Of a stretch of DNA of 44,830 nucleotides, positions 14,869 to 22,794 are shown in pieces. Each line of letters starts with the position of its first letter. The first letter of the stretch is position 1. Under the pieces are notes generated by a model. It was not told where the DNA came from. It worked only from the letters and a program-made list of their open reading frames with translations, and ran no database searches. Origin of the DNA: Agitococcus sp. (GTDB taxonomy: Bacteria; Pseudomonadota; Gammaproteobacteria; Pseudomonadales; Moraxellaceae); NCBI GenBank assembly GCA_030646715.1, contig JAUSLJ010000004.1, forward strand, positions 1 through 44,830, given 5' to 3'. The position numbers were made by a program, and so were the translations under genes.

Positions 14869-16236
14869 CTAATCTCGGCTCTCCTTGAGCGCGATAACCC
14901 GGCGCGCACCGGGTAGCACCAGCGTGCTGGTGGGGTCTTCCAAGGAAACGAGGCACGTGCCGTCCGCCATGACATTCCAGCTGCGCGCGACGCCATTGCT
15001 TCGCTCCCAAAAGACATTGGGTTCCGTATATGCCGCGACGCGAAGGCGGATGCCGTGCCAGGTGCCCTCAAAAACAGGAGCTCCCCAAGGCAGGCACGTC
15101 ACTACCGCAAACCCATTGTTGGCAAAGAAGGAGGTCACCAGCAACAACGGGACTTGATGGTCTTGTGACCATTGATGTTCTTTCTGTGTGTGGTACACCG
15201 ACTCTAAGGTGGAAGCGACGTATAACTCTTTAAAGCAAATTTCGGTCACGCCTTGCCCGACCGCCCAGCCGACGTAGTTGCGAAGAGAGGCCTCGTCCTC
15301 AACGCCCCCTTGTTGAAGTACGCAGATAAGGCGCGCCTGTACCGCGGGCAAAAGAGAGGACCTCTCCTTACGCAAACCCTTTAGCAAACCCAGCACTTTT
15401 TCCGTTCGCGTGTCGAGGCCCATAATGACTTTGTTCCTTGCAGGGTCGTTGTGATGTCTTGAAATGGACAAGACGGTAAGGCCGGCCTGTTCATAGTCGG
15501 ACAACATCGCAAACCCTGCCTGTTCCTCTTGTTTGGAGAGGTGCACACCATTTGTTATCAACACTACTTTATCAAAGTAAGACCGGCCTGTTCGGATTAA
15601 GGCGAGTAACTGCGTGTGCGCAAGCAAACCCGGCTCTCCTCCACCGGTTATAACGAAACGCGAAGCGCCTGCGGCTAGCGCGCGACGACAGTAGGCATCT
15701 ATTAGGGACAAGTTAAGAGGGCTAGGCACTTGTTCAAGCGACGCAGAACTTTCGGAAAAACAAAAGGCGCAGGCTGCCTGGCAGGCCCTTGCGATGGGCA
15801 GAACAGAGAGGGTTCTCGGGGTTAGGCCTTGAAATGGGGGAAGTACGGGGTTCAAGGTAATGAGTGATGCGGCATAGGCCTCTTCCGTCGTGACAGGCAC
15901 CAGTGCCTCTTGCGCGTCAAGGAACCAGAGCCTCGTAATAGGCAAGGCCGAGCCCTCCAGGTACTGGCCTAGGCCTGTACGTTTGTTTGGAAACAAGCTG
16001 GTTGATGGCAAAGTAGCCTCTAACACAAGCAGGCGGTCTTTGTGTAACTTCAGCCTATCAATAAGCCGGCTGACCTTTTCTATTCCGACAGAAAGGTCCT
16101 CTCGTTTGAGAACAAAAAATTGGCCCGGGTAGGTGCTTTCAGAAAGGCGGGCCTTATCGTAACAGCGGCGGTATTTGTCATAGCCGCGCGCGAAGTTCGA
16201 TAAGGGAATGACGTGATAGTAGGAAGAGGGAGGCAT
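14869..16236 (-). CDS. Radical SAM enzyme
   Basis: 455 residues. The cluster-binding motif C152-x3-C156-x2-C159 (CQAACAFCF) is followed by the SAM-binding GGGEP (198-202), standard for radical SAM enzymes, with conserved strands (VVLITNG, LTVLSISRH). About 140 residues precede the motif, which is unusually long. A C-terminal region (residues ~340-455) has only two Cys (residues 318 and 399), so a full SPASM/twitch second-cluster domain is not supported. The reaction is unknown. It is the first gene of an operon with the PLP enzyme at 13792-14856. No ribosome binding site precedes the ATG at 16236. Confidence 0.85.
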   Translation of the reverse strand: MPPSSYYHVIPLSNFARGYDKYRRCYDKARLSESTYPGQFFVLKREDLSVGIEKVSRLIDRLKLHKDRLLVLEATLPSTSLFPNKRTGLGQYLEGSALPITRLWFLDAQEALVPVTTEEAYAASLITLNPVLPPFQGLTPRTLSVLPIARACQAACAFCFSESSASLEQVPSPLNLSLIDAYCRRALAAGASRFVITGGGEPGLLAHTQLLALIRTGRSYFDKVVLITNGVHLSKQEEQAGFAMLSDYEQAGLTVLSISRHHNDPARNKVIMGLDTRTEKVLGLLKGLRKERSSLLPAVQARLICVLQQGGVEDEASLRNYVGWAVGQGVTEICFKELYVASTLESVYHTQKEHQWSQDHQVPLLLVTSFFANNGFAVVTCLPWGAPVFEGTWHGIRLRVAAYTEPNVFWERSNGVARSWNVMADGTCLVSLEDPTSTLVLPGARRVIALKESRD

Positions 16237-16301
16237 GAGAACAGTCTAGAAGTGTTCCAAAGTGTAGCTAGTGTTCCGGGGCCTGAAACGAAAAGGGCGT
16301 T

Positions 16302-16677
16302 TCAGGCTAAAGAGTCCAAGGCCTTGATGCTTCGCTGGTCTGTGGCTCCCTCGTAATTATCCGGAAAATCCCTCAAAAAAACGAGGGGTTTGCAAGGTCT
16401 CACGGCGAGTAGGAACATTTCTGAAGCTAAGTACAAGCCCTCCTTGGCATACAGGCAGCCCATGCCCGGGTTTTGGTTCGCAGCGCCATTGTCAGACCAA
16501 ACCGCCGGTGGCGTCTTTAATCGTGTGCGGGGTATTGAGATGGTCGGGCTGGATGTAGTAAATGGCGCCGCCACGCATCACAGCGGCGGGCGTGCCTGCG
16601 CAGCACGCATATATTGGGCGCTGGTGGTCTTTAAGCTGCCTACCCGTCGCGACAAATCCGCGGGTGGCCCCCTTCAT
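16302..16677 (-). pseudogene. Decayed RHS-repeat protein fragment
   Basis: In one frame (upper half) the translation reads GTPAAVMRGGAIYYIQPDHL then NTPHTIKDATGGLV, matching the conserved RHS core (xxYYxxxDHLxTPRxxTDxxG). It then hits a stop, and the match continues in another frame with VWSDNGAANQNPGMGCLYAK, equivalent to the following RHS segment. A frameshift or small deletion therefore breaks the gene, and both ends are missing. RHS proteins are contact-dependent toxins or wall proteins; only a remnant is left here. Confidence 0.7.
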
Positions 16678-16764
16678 TGGCTTGTCAGGTCGCGGGAGGG
16701 CGTTACGGACGGGGCATAAGTCAGCTCTTCTAGAGCATGAACAGATAAAGGCTATGCGCTACAC

Positions 16765-17799
16765 GTGGCTCATTCTTCTTTTAGCCCGCCTATGACCCCC
16801 TCCCGTTCTTCCTTCGAATACGCCAGTCTAGTAATGGCTATCCTCGCCCTAGGCGCCGTCTTAAAATTTGACCTCATTGTTGCGATGCTGGCGACATGCG
16901 CCAGCTTTGCTTTAGCTAGTAGCTTACCCTCGACCAAGTTATTTCGACGGTTAGGCCGCCGCGCGCAAATGGTTGCCACCGTTGTCGTGGCGGCTGTGCC
17001 GGTGATAGTGCTAGTCGCGGTTGGCATCAGCTTAGCCTATCTAGGCCAGCATGCCAATGCTGCATATCTTGACGTGGTGCAGGAACTAAGCAAAATTGTG
17101 TCTCAATGGAGAGGGCGGTTGCCCGTGATGTTGGCAAGTCATCTCCCTTCCGGGCCGGAAGCGATTAAACCTTGGTTAGCGCAATTGGTGCAGAGTCAGT
17201 CCAACACGCTAGCTGCCTTTGGCAAAAGTAGTGCGCATGGACTCTTAATGGCGCTGGTGGGTGGGGTGATAGGGCTGCTTCTGGCCAATGGGCGCCGAAG
17301 GGAGAGCGCGGACATGATGCCGTTGTCCGTGGTCATTGCCCGCCGGGCACATCATTTGGACACCACTTTTCGTTCCATCGTGGTAGCACAATTCTGGATT
17401 GCCAGCATTAATACTACGTTGACCGCCATATTTTTTTACGGGGTACTTCCCTTGATGGGGGAGCATATGCCCTACGCGCTATCTCTGTTGGTGCTGACTT
17501 TTTTGGCAGGCATGCTGCCGGTGGCGGGCAATTTGTTGTGCAACACGGTCACGACGTTAGTGGGGCTTAGTGTGGGGCCGATGGTTGCTGTGGCCGCGTT
17601 AATTTTTCTAGTGGTTATTCACAAGCTGGAATACGTAATCAACGCTAAAGTAGTTGGCTCGCGCATGCATATGGCTGCCTGGGAATTGCTCAGCGCCATG
17701 TTCGTGTTGGAAGCGGTGTTCGGGGTGCCCGGCTTGGTGGCAGCCCCCTTTTTCTATGCCTATCTGAAGGCCGAATTGAGAGAGCTGCAGTGGGTGTAG
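16765..17799 (+). CDS. AI-2E/PerM-family membrane protein
   Basis: 344 residues with about 7-8 hydrophobic helices, among them SLVMAILALGAVLKF, VVVAAVPVIVLVAVGISLAY, LLMALVGGVIGLLLANG and PMVAVAALIFLVVIHKLEYV. The C-terminal segment MLPVAGNLLCNTVTTLVGLS and PGLVAAPFFYAYLKAELREL matches the AI-2E transporter (UPF0118/PerM) family. Members are proposed exporters of AI-2 or other small solutes; the substrate is not readable. Starts GTG 16765 and ATG 16792 are both possible; neither has a good ribosome binding site. Confidence 0.8.
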   Translation: MAHSSFSPPMTPSRSSFEYASLVMAILALGAVLKFDLIVAMLATCASFALASSLPSTKLFRRLGRRAQMVATVVVAAVPVIVLVAVGISLAYLGQHANAAYLDVVQELSKIVSQWRGRLPVMLASHLPSGPEAIKPWLAQLVQSQSNTLAAFGKSSAHGLLMALVGGVIGLLLANGRRRESADMMPLSVVIARRAHHLDTTFRSIVVAQFWIASINTTLTAIFFYGVLPLMGEHMPYALSLLVLTFLAGMLPVAGNLLCNTVTTLVGLSVGPMVAVAALIFLVVIHKLEYVINAKVVGSRMHMAAWELLSAMFVLEAVFGVPGLVAAPFFYAYLKAELRELQWV

Positions 17800-17991
17800 C
17801 AGGACGAGGGGTCGCCGCGCCCGACGGTCCAATGCATATGCCCACGATACGCAAGGGGTTAGAAACAAAGATGTTGGGTGCTTAACTCGAAACAAACGAC
17901 GTAACCGAAACAGGGGTCCAAGTGTTTCTTTGGGTGGACAGAGCAACCCCTGGGACACTGTCATGTGGACGCGGATAAGAAGCAGAAAAGG

Positions 17992-18009
17992 GCTAACTAC
18001 GAAGTTAGC
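17992..18009. promoter_or_regulatory. CTAAC/GTTAG inverted repeat, first copy
   Basis: GCTAAC-TACGAA-GTTAGC in the gene-free stretch 17800-18112. Flanking AAAAGG/CCTTTT could extend it into a weak terminator, but its core is nearly the same as the second copy at 18079-18101, which argues for a protein-binding site. Confidence 0.45.
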
Positions 18010-18056
18010 GGCGCGGCCTTTTAGGGAGATGCGAATTCGCGTGCTGCGTACGAAAC

Positions 18057-18101
18057 TAAAATTTTCAGGCGAAAATTTTATACTAACTAAAGGTTAGTAT
18101 A
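18057..18101. repeat. Two abutting perfect inverted repeats next to the IS5 element
   Basis: The first is TAAAATTTTC-AGGC-GAAAATTTTA (18057-18080, 10-bp arms). The second is TATACTAAC-TAAAG-GTTAGTATA (18079-18101, 9-bp arms); they share the bases TA. They end 11 bases before the left end of the IS. No T tract follows in the expected place, so they look like operator sites or hairpins of the old promoter region of the gene at 18915. Confidence 0.7.
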
Positions 18102-18112
18102 ACTATGATGCC

Positions 18113-18871
18113 TATAGACACCGTCTTCAAATTAAAAGTGTCATAGCTATAAGGGTTTTAAACGAAACTCTGAATGCGCAAAAAGTATCCATCTGACACA
18201 ACCGATTACCAGTGGAGGCTAGTTCGTTCCATCTTCAATAAGCAAAAAGGGAGTGTCGGGCGTCCGCCGGAGGCCCCTGCCAGGGAAATGCTGGACGCCA
18301 TCTTGTATCTCATGCGCCATGGAGGCACCTGGCGTTCCTTGCCGGGGGATTTTCCCCCTTGGCAGTCGGTGTACACCCAGCGCACGCGCTGGAGTGAAGA
18401 CGGCACACTTGAGCGGGCCATGAAGCAGCTTGAGCCAAAGCGCCACCGGCGCGGTTCCCGCAGCAAACGCTACGCACCTACGCTGGGCATTATTGACGTA
18501 ACGTTCACGGAAAGCGCCTATGGCGGAGAAGGCAGCGCCCCTTCCGGCTACAAGCGTGCCACGGGGTTCTTCGTGCACACGCTGATTGATAAGGCGTATC
18601 GTGGTGCGGGACTGGTTGCGGAAATGGCCGATATCGGGGTGGAGCTCAACGGTGATTCCCCTCCGCTGCCCGACGGAACGATATTCGTGCCCATGCCTGT
18701 CCGCTGGCGTATTGAGCGGTTCTTTAGCTGGTTCGCCAAGTGGCGCCGCATCGCAAAAAACTGGTGCTACACGCACCTCGGATTTGCGTGGGATGTCCGA
18801 TGGTCTATGTTCGGTTTGACCCTAAAACGCTACAAAGATTTCGAAAACCCTATTTAAAGACGGTGTCTATA
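18113..18871 (+). mobile_element. IS5-family insertion sequence, ~759 bp
   Basis: 20-bp terminal inverted repeats with one mismatch: TATAGACACCGTCTTCAAAT at 18113-18132 and the reverse complement TATAGACACCGTCTTTAAAT at 18852-18871. Because TATA is self-complementary, the outermost bases may be a TA or TATA target duplication rather than part of the element. It carries one transposase gene. IS5 elements of this group are usually about 850 bp, so it is short by about 100 bp, in line with the deletion inside the transposase. It inserted 43 bases before the start of the large RCC1-repeat gene. Confidence 0.88.
18174..18857 (+). CDS. IS5-family transposase, internally shortened
   Basis: 227 residues, uninterrupted frame. 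The N-terminal domain is typical (WRLVRSIFNKQKGSVGRPPE, LYLMRHGGTWRSLPGDFPPW). The DDE residues can be assigned to IIDVT (first D), DKAYRG (second D) and RIERFF (E). Only about 30 residues separate the two Asp, about half the normal distance, and the SQSVKT region is altered, so an in-frame deletion has removed part of the catalytic core. The protein is probably inactive, and the element would need a helper. Start ATG 18174 has no clear ribosome binding site. Confidence 0.8.
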   Translation: MRKKYPSDTTDYQWRLVRSIFNKQKGSVGRPPEAPAREMLDAILYLMRHGGTWRSLPGDFPPWQSVYTQRTRWSEDGTLERAMKQLEPKRHRRGSRSKRYAPTLGIIDVTFTESAYGGEGSAPSGYKRATGFFVHTLIDKAYRGAGLVAEMADIGVELNGDSPPLPDGTIFVPMPVRWRIERFFSWFAKWRRIAKNWCYTHLGFAWDVRWSMFGLTLKRYKDFENPI

Positions 18872-18914
18872 CGCTGTTATTGTATTTTGCTAACAACAAC
18901 CCAACAGGATTTCA

Positions 18915-21416
18915 ATGTTCGCATCTCAACGCAAGCGGCTCGTCGCCGCAGTTTCGCTTTCTTTACTTGTCCTTCAACCAATGGGAGCTACGGCTGCCAC
19001 AGGAGACTTTAGCTACTATAAAGCCATTCCAGGCCTTATAGTCACCGGCGGGCCAGTATTGCAAGGCTCGGCATCGTTATCGAACACTAGCTTGACCTTC
19101 GCGGCTCAAGAGGTAGGCACGACCAGCACCGCACAGAATGTGACGGTCACCAATAACGGTACCGCGCCTTTGACTATCTTCGGAGTTTCCGTTGACCAAG
19201 GCATTACCCACTTTAATCAGTCTAACGACTGTGCCGTGCCGATTGCGGTAGGCATGTCCTGTGCCATCTCTGTTGCAATGACCCCGCGTGACTCGGGAGC
19301 TTTGTTTGGTCGCGTGCTGGTGGGCAATGATGGTAGTAGTGGCGCAGGCGCCATTATCTTAACGGGGAGCGGAACACAAGATAACACGCCTCCCGCTGCG
19401 TCCGGAACCGTGGCCGCGAATACGTCCTTTGGCACGCATATCGTGGCGGACATCGTACAACAAGATATCGTCGTCACCAATACTGGCGTGGTGCCGCTTA
19501 GCATTTCAGCTCCGGCCAGCGCCGTGAACAGCGATACAGGGGAGTTCACCTTCGTCTCTTCCACCTGTCCTGCCAGTCTGGCAGCGGCAGCGGCGTGTCT
19601 GGTTAAGGTGCAGTTCCACGGAACTTCACTAGGTACACGCACAGGGACGCTCCACCTCACCACGGGGGCAGGCACCTTGACCAGTAGCTTGACGGCGGTT
19701 ATCTCGCAAGGTATCGCAAGTATCGGCGACATCGGGATGGATGCGACTCCGGTCAGTACAGGCAGCTCTAAAACAGTGCAGCTTTTTAATACAGGTAACG
19801 CCCCGTTGGTGGTGTCCGGGATTTCTTTAGTCAGCGGCAATCCGCCATATACCCTGGTGAGCAATACCTGCGGTAGCCCGATTGCGGCGAGCCAGTCCTG
19901 CTCCATCACTTTAGGATTTGCGCCGACAGTGGCCGGTGTGCAACCACAGGGCAACTTACTTATTGCAAATAACGGCATGTCAGGTGCGGTGTCCTTAGCG
20001 ATTAACGGCACAGGTCAAGCCTTGGCCTCTGTCACGTTTAAGGACGCCAGTAATGTGGCGTTGTCCTCAATAACTTTCCCGAATACCTCGGTTGGGTTAA
20101 GCAGCAGCGCCATTACTGTCAGCCTGACAAATCCAGGCGATTTGCCCGTGATTTTTACCGAGCCACCGTTGACGGCAGCAGCCCCTTTCTCTATTAGTAG
20201 CACCGATTGCACCAGCACGTTAGCTCCTTCGGCGAAATGCTCTGTTTCTTTAATATTTAGCCCAATTGCCATACAAGAATATTCGGGCCCTTCTTACAAT
20301 CTAAGTGTCAATTCTAATGGAGTAGCCACGCCCTTATTGCTCACCGGTACTGGTTCAGGCGTTGGCGTTTCTCAAGTAGTTACCAGCGGAAATGCGAACG
20401 TTACCTTTGTGCAAAAAACAAATGGTAGCTGGGTTGCCGTCGGTGCAAACAATGCCGGTCAGCTGGGGCTAGGCGACAATACTAACCGCAATAGTTTCAC
20501 CGCAGTGCCTGCGTTAATGGGTGCCACTAAAGTTGTAGTAGCAGGGGACACGACATGGGCGCGCTTGGAAAATGGTAATTGGATGGCGGCAGGTGCGAAT
20601 GAATCAGGACAATTAGGGCTAGGGAACACCACCAATAGCACTAGTTTTGTAGCTGTTGCTTCGCTAACCGGCGCTCATTCCGTAGTGCCCGGTTATCAAC
20701 ATACGTTCGCGCGTAAATCAAACGGTGCTTGGTTCGCTACCGGCAGTAATGCATATGGTCAGTTAGGCCTAGGCGATAACACTAATCGCAATAGTTTCAC
20801 CGCAGTGCCTGCGTTAGGTGACGCCCCTAACGTACGCCCCGGTATCTATCACACATTGGCCCAGCGGACGGACGGAAATTGGGTCGCTACCGGAAACAAC
20901 GCCTATGGCCAATTGGGGTTAGGAGACAACGCCCATCGGAATAGCTTCACGGCGGTGACCGCGTTGAATGGGCTTAGTAATGTCGTCTCAAGCGGACATG
21001 CTACTTTTGCACGACAACTAAATGGTAACTGGGTAGCGGCTGGTTATAATGGGGATGGCGAGCTGGGAATAGGAACGGTGACAAGTCAGAACACTTTTGT
21101 GGCGGTGCCGTTATTAAATGGTGCTGCTCGGGTAATTACAGGGGGTAACAATACCTGGGCTCAACTTGGAAATGGAAATTGGGTCGCTACCGGATACAAC
21201 GCTCAAGGGCAGCTCGGTATTGGTAATACGACGACTAAGCTGAGTTTTGTGGCGGTGCCTTCGTTAAACGGGGCGACTACCGTGGCAGTAGGCTTCTACC
21301 ATGTTGTCGCCAGTACCTCCACAGGTTCATGGGTTACCGTCGGGGGTAACTCAATGGGTCAGTTAGGATTAGGAGACGTGACTAACCGAAGCAATTTTAC
21401 ATCCCTCACCCCTTAG
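18915..21416 (+). CDS. Secreted protein with Ig-like (choice-of-anchor D) and seven RCC1 repeats
   Basis: 833 residues, ATG with AGGA upstream. Residues 1-28 are a signal peptide (KRLVAAVSLSLLVLQPMGAT). Residues ~45-480 hold about four choice-of-anchor D/ASH-type Ig-like repeats, each ending with a Cys pair such as STCPASLAAAAACLVKVQF or NTCGSPIAASQSCSITLGF. Residues ~485-833 hold seven RCC1 repeats (NGSWVAVGANNAGQLGLGDN and variants), one full propeller. It is thus an exported binding protein, possibly surface-attached. The gene at 5-1303 is a relative. The IS5 insertion separates it from any upstream promoter, so expression now depends on the IS or on the 43-base leader. A terminator follows. 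Confidence 0.88.
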   Translation: MFASQRKRLVAAVSLSLLVLQPMGATAATGDFSYYKAIPGLIVTGGPVLQGSASLSNTSLTFAAQEVGTTSTAQNVTVTNNGTAPLTIFGVSVDQGITHFNQSNDCAVPIAVGMSCAISVAMTPRDSGALFGRVLVGNDGSSGAGAIILTGSGTQDNTPPAASGTVAANTSFGTHIVADIVQQDIVVTNTGVVPLSISAPASAVNSDTGEFTFVSSTCPASLAAAAACLVKVQFHGTSLGTRTGTLHLTTGAGTLTSSLTAVISQGIASIGDIGMDATPVSTGSSKTVQLFNTGNAPLVVSGISLVSGNPPYTLVSNTCGSPIAASQSCSITLGFAPTVAGVQPQGNLLIANNGMSGAVSLAINGTGQALASVTFKDASNVALSSITFPNTSVGLSSSAITVSLTNPGDLPVIFTEPPLTAAAPFSISSTDCTSTLAPSAKCSVSLIFSPIAIQEYSGPSYNLSVNSNGVATPLLLTGTGSGVGVSQVVTSGNANVTFVQKTNGSWVAVGANNAGQLGLGDNTNRNSFTAVPALMGATKVVVAGDTTWARLENGNWMAAGANESGQLGLGNTTNSTSFVAVASLTGAHSVVPGYQHTFARKSNGAWFATGSNAYGQLGLGDNTNRNSFTAVPALGDAPNVRPGIYHTLAQRTDGNWVATGNNAYGQLGLGDNAHRNSFTAVTALNGLSNVVSSGHATFARQLNGNWVAAGYNGDGELGIGTVTSQNTFVAVPLLNGAARVITGGNNTWAQLGNGNWVATGYNAQGQLGIGNTTTKLSFVAVPSLNGATTVAVGFYHVVASTSTGSWVTVGGNSMGQLGLGDVTNRSNFTSLTP
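20471..20816 (+). repeat. Near-identical 46-bp repeats within the RCC1 domain
   Basis: 20471-20516 and 20771-20816 differ at only 3 of 46 bases and lie exactly 300 bases apart. Other RCC1 repeats in the gene are far less alike at DNA level, so these two copies look recently duplicated or converted. Confidence 0.75.
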
Positions 21417-21434
21417 TCCGTAACAATAGTACGA

Positions 21435-21469
21435 CAAACCGCCTGCCAATCTTAAGAGCAGGCGGTTTG
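21435..21469 (+). terminator. Rho-independent terminator after the RCC1-repeat gene
   Basis: CAAACCGCCTGC / GCAGGCGGTTTG, 12 perfect pairs, 11-base loop, 18 bases after the stop. No long T tract follows (CACGCC). The rest of 21470-21680 shows no gene. Confidence 0.7.
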
Positions 21470-21680
21470 CACGCCGCTTGTTAGCTAAACAGAGCACCCT
21501 ATCGCCAATCCTCACTAAACACTTCCAAGGACTCTATTTAGAGTGTAACAGATACGCGGCACTTTCGCTTAATACATAGAAGAGGCCAGCCACGGACAAC
21601 TCGTTTGGACAAGGCTTAAAAAGTCTTTAGCGTCTTAGGCCGGTTCGCGGCTACCTATACTCTCTTGTAGGGCATGACAT

Positions 21681-21699
21681 AGCACGATGAACCACAGGT
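21681..21699 (+). promoter_or_regulatory. Shared upstream motif, copy 1
   Basis: AGCACGATGAACCACAGGT, followed by TTTTATTG, about 100 bases before the start at 21782. It differs by a single inserted base from the copy at 22230-22249 that precedes the next gene. Promoter or regulator site suspected. Confidence 0.45.
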
Positions 21700-21781
21700 T
21701 TTTATTGCTTCATGCTAGGACTAAACCAGAGTACCCGCCAACGGCGGCACATATATTAACTTTTAGGATACGGAGTTCAAC

Positions 21782-22150
21782 ATGACAAATAAACTGACTC
21801 GGATGTGGATTGACCAGCCCTCAACGCTTCAAGCGTTCCACGCCTTGCACGGAACCAATGTGTTAGCACAACAGGCGGGCGACAATGCCATGCAGGTCTA
21901 TTTTTTGGAGGGGGAGACGCTCAGCTTACAAGTAAGCAAGATAGCACTTAAGGCGGGATGGCAGGCCGGTCCTTCAGGCATTCAGGAGGCAGGCCCTTCC
22001 GGCAACCCCACCGAGGTCATCGAGGTCGTGACCGGTCTACATAGGGCGCTGTCCCGAATGATTGAGGCGCACGACCCCGACACGATTGAGGCGGAATGGC
22101 TTTCCCATTCTAATGAGCTTATTCATAAGCTGACGGGACACGATGTATAG
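21782..22150 (+). CDS. Hypothetical protein, 122 residues
   Basis: ATG with CGGAG upstream. Mixed fold with a Gly/Pro-rich middle (GWQAGPSGIQEAGPSGNPTE) and a helical acidic C-terminal half. No family recognised. It shares an upstream motif with the next gene, suggesting common control. Confidence 0.6.
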   Translation: MTNKLTRMWIDQPSTLQAFHALHGTNVLAQQAGDNAMQVYFLEGETLSLQVSKIALKAGWQAGPSGIQEAGPSGNPTEVIEVVTGLHRALSRMIEAHDPDTIEAEWLSHSNELIHKLTGHDV

Positions 22151-22229
22151 CGGGGGTCATTGACTGGTGTCAGGCGGAGACTGTCGATAGGGTTACTCGA
22201 CGAGCAGTCGAAGACTCGTGGTAGCCTTA

Positions 22230-22249
22230 AGCACGATAGAACCACAGGT
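22230..22249 (+). promoter_or_regulatory. Shared upstream motif, copy 2
   Basis: AGCACGATAGAACCACAGGT followed by ATTGTAGCC, 67 bases before the start at 22297. See copy 1 at 21681. Confidence 0.45.
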
Positions 22250-22296
22250 ATTGTAGCCATTCACAGGAAGTTCCATACTTCCACAAAAAGGACATC

Positions 22297-22689
22297 ATGA
22301 ACGAAAACGAGATGGTTGTACTTGCCCAAGGTCGAGTCAGCCTTGCTGAACGAGAGATTGCCTCCTTCGCGGCAAAGCTTCTTGTCGACCCCGAAGGCAC
22401 TATCAGGGCAGACACCGGAATTTTCTACAGTACCGCGAACTTGCTGGTATGGCAGTACATTTTAGGGCTAGTCAATTGTGATTACCCCTGCTCCCTCAAA
22501 GGAGTGGTGGACGCGTTGGAGGAGTATGTCGCCAAGGGCGCTGCCCGGCCGATGCATTCTTCGAGTCTTGTGCTCAATCACCTGGAACAAGAAAAATTGC
22601 GTGCTCAAGCTGAGGCATATCTGTTGTTAAAAGGGCGTCTAAAGTATATGCCCCAAAAAGCGGTAGACGTTCAGGTCATCACAGCGTAA
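22297..22689 (+). CDS. Hypothetical protein, 130 residues
   Basis: ATG with AAAAGGA. Mainly helical; N-terminal NEMVVLAQGRVSLAEREIAS and C-terminal LEQEKLRAQAEAYLLLKGRL. No motif or signal peptide. Followed by a terminator, so a single-gene transcript. Confidence 0.6.
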   Translation: MNENEMVVLAQGRVSLAEREIASFAAKLLVDPEGTIRADTGIFYSTANLLVWQYILGLVNCDYPCSLKGVVDALEEYVAKGAARPMHSSSLVLNHLEQEKLRAQAEAYLLLKGRLKYMPQKAVDVQVITA

Positions 22690-22711
22690 TCACCAATCTT
22701 ATTCATTACGT

Positions 22712-22741
22712 CCCTCAAGATTATCTTGAGGGGCTTTTTTT
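22712..22741 (+). terminator. Rho-independent terminator
   Basis: CCCTCAAGA-TTA-TCTTGAGGG (9 perfect pairs) followed by GCTTTTTTTG. Confidence 0.95.
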
Positions 22742-22794
22742 GCGTGTGCATACTGGGGCCTAAGTGCATTAGCGAGCCGTGTTCCTGTTCGCAG

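Noticed and set aside
18219-18776. Minus-strand 185-residue frame inside the IS5 transposase gene
   Set aside because: It is the antisense shadow of the transposase in a GC-rich segment; the transposase frame contains the DDE motifs.
22227-22415. Minus-strand frame of 62 residues over the start of the 22297 gene
   Set aside because: It lacks a ribosome binding site and runs antisense to a gene with a strong one.
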